23,535 nt of DNA from the IMG/VR virus record IMGVR_UViG_3300020595_000201, positions 1 through 23,535 of that record. One strand, 5' to 3'. Source of the DNA: a virus. The translations under genes and the position numbers were made by a program. Below are positions 21,494 to 23,535 of the stretch, one piece after another (the first letter of the stretch is position 1; every line of letters begins with the position of its first letter). The notes beneath the pieces are model-generated. The model ran no database searches. It was not told where the DNA came from and saw nothing but the letters and a program-made list of their open reading frames with translations.

Positions 21494-22456
21494 ATGTCGT
21501 TACTTGAGTTTTCTCAAACTTATAAACCGTTTCAATATCCGTGGGCAGTTGAATTGTCCAAGAAACATGAAGAGGTTCATTGGATTGAAGACGAAGCGGA
21601 ACTGTCAGAAGATGTGCAGGATTGGAAAACCAAATTATCTGTAAATGAGAAAGACTTTATCACTCAGGTGTTGAGGTTATTCACACAGAGTGATGTACAG
21701 GTTGGTGAGAACTATCACGAACTGTTAATACCTAAGTTTAGGAATAACGAAGTGCGCAACATGCTTTCGTCGTTTGCTGGTCGAGAAGCAGTCCACCAGC
21801 GCGCCTACGCGCTTCTGAACGATACTTTGGGCTTACCCGACGAAGAGTATGGCAAATTCATGGAAATCAAGGAGATGGCTGATAAGGTCGATTTCATGGC
21901 GAATGGTGACTGTTCAACTCAGTCTGGTCTCGCCCTTGCGCTTGCTCAATCAGTATTCAACGAAGGCATGTCCTTGTTCGCATCATTCGTAATGTTGTTG
22001 AATTTCCAACGTTTCGGTAAGATGAAGGGTATGGGTACGATTGTCGAATGGTCGATCCGCGATGAAACTTTACATGTGCAAGGTAACGCGAAACTGTTCC
22101 GAACATTCTGCGAAGAACATCCTCGTATTGTCAACGATGAACTCAAGTCAAAGATCTATGTAATGGCTAGGAACGCTGTCGCACTCGAAGATAAGTTTAT
22201 CAATCTTGCATTCAAAGGCAACGAAGTGCAGGGGCTTACCAAAGAAGAAGTGCGAGCATATATAAGACATATTGCTGATCGACGTTTACTTCAACTTGGT
22301 CTTCGTACTAAGTTTCGACAAAAAGACAACCCTCTTCCGTGGTTAGATTGGGTGCTTAATGGGGCATCACACGATAACTTTTTTGAGAAGCGAGTCACCG
22401 AATATTCAGTAGTGGGTATGGAAGGTGATTGGGGTTGGGGAAAAGAATATGATTGA
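21494..22456 (+). CDS. nrdB: Class I ribonucleotide reductase small (radical) subunit
   Basis: 320 residues; AAAGGA 7 nt upstream. Supplies the stable radical for NrdA through a dinuclear metal site in a four-helix ferritin-like fold. Ligands: D67 (QSDVQ), E98 and H101 (REAVHQRAY), E157 (NEGMS), E191 and H194 (RDETLH). Y105 sits where the radical tyrosine is expected (ExxHxxxY), so a tyrosyl-radical subtype is likely rather than a Tyr-less Mn/Fe one. The C-terminus (EYSVVGMEGDWGW) retains a tyrosine and aromatic tail as used for NrdA docking. Fourth gene of the operon; overlaps the next gene by 8 nt. Confidence 0.95.
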   Translation: MSLLEFSQTYKPFQYPWAVELSKKHEEVHWIEDEAELSEDVQDWKTKLSVNEKDFITQVLRLFTQSDVQVGENYHELLIPKFRNNEVRNMLSSFAGREAVHQRAYALLNDTLGLPDEEYGKFMEIKEMADKVDFMANGDCSTQSGLALALAQSVFNEGMSLFASFVMLLNFQRFGKMKGMGTIVEWSIRDETLHVQGNAKLFRTFCEEHPRIVNDELKSKIYVMARNAVALEDKFINLAFKGNEVQGLTKEEVRAYIRHIADRRLLQLGLRTKFRQKDNPLPWLDWVLNGASHDNFFEKRVTEYSVVGMEGDWGWGKEYD

Positions 22457-23153
22457 TATACAAGAAAATCCTAATAGGGTCAGGGACGATGTTTTAATTT
22501 TAATCACAGGTGTAGAAAGACTAGACCCAGATGTGCATGATAAAATAATCAAAAGATTGTGTTTTGAAGGTCGATATGATTATGCAGTTGTTAATATAGA
22601 AAAAGAAATATACAAGAAAATTTTATCGGATTTCCCACAATCCTTTTTACAAGTTTATAAACTTTGGGATATATTACAAGAAGTACCTGAAAAATACAAA
22701 TACATTGTTCGAGCAAGGAACGACTGTCGTTTAGATTGGAATCCACAATTGTGGAAACCGCCCACAGCAAAATTCTTTGAAAGATATGTAGGAGAAATAA
22801 TAAGGCGCGACCTTACATTTGGTTTAGGTTCGTTCGGTATTAGCAAATCTATACAAAACCTATTTGTACCAGATCACCGCGTTTGGTTCGCCGACTTTAT
22901 TATTGTGTTTAGACGAGACCAATATAAAAACCCATATGAGGTTATAGATGTGTTAGATGTTAATCCACCAGTTCAGATTATAACGGGTGGGTGGACCCAC
23001 CCCCATTATTATTGGTGTAAGTTGTTTAAAAATAAGTGTATCTCGATGAACACACAGATTTCATTATTAAGAAAAAGAGACCCTTTGGATCTCCATGTTT
23101 TAGACGCGGGTTTAACAAGTGGCCAAAAAGAATTGACGCCGCGAGATGACTAA
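22449..23153 (+). CDS. Unknown protein, possibly glycosyltransferase-like
   Basis: 234 residues from the ATG at 22449, which overlaps the nrdB stop region by 8 nt; GGGGA is upstream at fair spacing. The N-terminal half has alternating strands and helices (DDVLILITGVERL, YDYAVVNIEKEI), then a KYKYIVRARNDCRLDW segment. The R-x-R-x-D pattern at a strand end resembles GT-A glycosyltransferases or WavE-like polysaccharide proteins that use an acidic metal site. The WFADFIIVFRRDQY segment could be the later acceptor-side strand. Similarity is only motif-level. Codon use is more A/T-rich than in nrdB, suggesting a different origin. It could modify host surface sugars or virion proteins. Confidence 0.65.
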   Translation: MIDIQENPNRVRDDVLILITGVERLDPDVHDKIIKRLCFEGRYDYAVVNIEKEIYKKILSDFPQSFLQVYKLWDILQEVPEKYKYIVRARNDCRLDWNPQLWKPPTAKFFERYVGEIIRRDLTFGLGSFGISKSIQNLFVPDHRVWFADFIIVFRRDQYKNPYEVIDVLDVNPPVQIITGGWTHPHYYWCKLFKNKCISMNTQISLLRKRDPLDLHVLDAGLTSGQKELTPRDD

Positions 23154-23183
23154 ATAATATACATAAAAATAAGGAGTTAAAAA

Positions 23184-23318
23184 ATGGATGAATACGAATA
23201 CGAATTAGAATGCCCGATGTGTGATACCTATGTCGAGTTAACTGTTACTGACGACGAAGAAAAACCAGCAAATTGCCCAATGTGTGGTATCGAAGCCCAG
23301 TGGGAATCGGTAACCTAA
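23184..23318 (+). CDS. Small zinc-ribbon protein
   Basis: 44 residues; AAGGAG (23171-23176) 7 nt before the ATG. C10-P-M-C13 and C31-P-M-C34 form two identical knuckles that should bind one zinc ion. The protein is strongly acidic (DEYEYELE, TDDEE), so it is more likely to bind protein or an enzyme than DNA. Tiny zinc ribbons of this kind are common in phages as transcription-machinery or enzyme modulators; the target is unknown. Confidence 0.75.
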   Translation: MDEYEYELECPMCDTYVELTVTDDEEKPANCPMCGIEAQWESVT

Positions 23319-23327
23319 CATACTTTT

Positions 23328-23535
23328 ATGACTTGGTATTACAATGATCGACCCTATGAACCCACCGAAGAGGAATTAAATTCTCTGGTGGGTTTTGTGT
23401 ATCTGATAGAGGAGGCTGACACCGGTATGAAATATATTGGTAAGAAAGGCTTCTGGCGTAGTAAGATCTTACCCGTCACCAAAACACGCAAGAGACGCAA
23501 GAAGACGCTCGTAGAGAGCGATTGGCGTACATACC
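23328..23535 (+). CDS. GIY-YIG nuclease-like protein (3' partial)
   Basis: The first 69 residues are seen before the window ends. G-F-V-Y-L (about 23-27) and K-Y-I-G-K-K (about 37-42) are the GIY and YIG elements of the GIY-YIG nuclease fold, 10 residues apart as usual. A basic stretch follows (KTRKRRKK) and then ESDWRTY. Free-standing GIY-YIG genes in T4-like phages can be homing endonucleases (Seg type) or other DNA-cleaving enzymes. The catalytic Arg and Glu beyond this point cannot be checked. Only weak ribosome-binding sequence is seen. A strong hairpin lies inside the first 70 bases of the gene. Confidence 0.75.
   Translation, partial: MTWYYNDRPYEPTEEELNSLVGFVYLIEEADTGMKYIGKKGFWRSKILPVTKTRKRRKKTLVESDWRTY
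23359..23394 (+). other. Strong hairpin inside the GIY-YIG reading frame
   Basis: aacccacc pairs perfectly with ggtgggtt (23359-23366 with 23387-23394), with further inner pairing (agag with ctct, aatt with aatt). Four T (23393-23396) overlap the 3' arm. It could be an inefficient terminator or an mRNA structure that limits translation of the nuclease. Confidence 0.5.

Noticed and set aside
21454-21507. A 17-codon ORF starting in ATGA at the iscA stop and running into nrdB
   Set aside because: Too short and without further support; nrdB has its own good Shine-Dalgarno. It might only assist translational coupling.
22425-22448. ATT start for the gene after nrdB
   Set aside because: Rare start codon without need; the ATG at 22449 gives an 8-nt overlap typical of this genome.

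Overview
The window is a plus-strand-only stretch of a T4-like marine myovirus (tailed dsDNA phage). The reasons are T4-type late promoters (TATAAATA), tightly packed and overlapping genes with ATGA or TAGTG junctions, a family of tail-fibre-like propeller genes, several small proteins of a type I associate with marine T4-like phages, a lysis cassette and phage ribonucleotide reductase genes. No photosynthesis genes are present. The host is not identifiable; the near-consensus sigma-70 promoters point only to an ordinary bacterial host. I see no tRNA, CRISPR array, insertion sequence or integrase. No gap between genes exceeds about 100 bases.

Layout. (1) 1-6857: six paralogous genes, the first cut by the window edge. 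Each carries exactly six Kelch-like repeats of about 45-55 residues and therefore probably folds as a six-bladed beta-propeller; they are probably host-contact or adhesin proteins of the tail. Three N-terminal types occur in the order C, C, A, B, A, B, so the last four arose by duplication of an A-B gene pair. (2) 6904-9410: a double-domain 2OG-Fe(II) oxygenase, a region with a late promoter beside a perfect sigma-70 promoter, and a possible PD-(D/E)XK-like protein. (3) 9441-16312: a head-interior-like block. It contains a KxDG ligase-like nucleotidyltransferase, a TxGH cytidylyltransferase-like enzyme, a 652-residue beads-on-a-string protein whose linkers carry (L/I)xE sites, an EF-hand protein and small basic proteins. 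Several start with a peptide resembling the T4 capsid-targeting sequence. A nested, differently framed ORF (10117-10413) with its own Shine-Dalgarno lies inside the ligase-like gene and coincides exactly with a tract of abnormal codon use; it is the best candidate here for something undescribed. The block ends with membrane proteins and an intrinsic terminator. (4) 16396-17527: two conserved marine-phage proteins of unknown role and a small basic protein. (5) 17524-18712: a spanin-like lysis cassette with two lipoproteins around a membrane-anchored coiled coil. (6) 18709-22456: a sigma-70 promoter, then nrdA (with an embedded glutaredoxin), iscU, iscA and nrdB. This operon combines dNTP synthesis with iron-sulphur assembly. 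(7) 22449-23535: a possible glycosyltransferase-like protein, a tiny zinc ribbon and the start of a GIY-YIG nuclease.

How they may work together: the nrd-isc operon would boost nucleotide supply early. The late-promoter block would build the capsid interior and perhaps load enzymes and basic peptides with the DNA. The propeller family would give several interchangeable binding heads on the virion.
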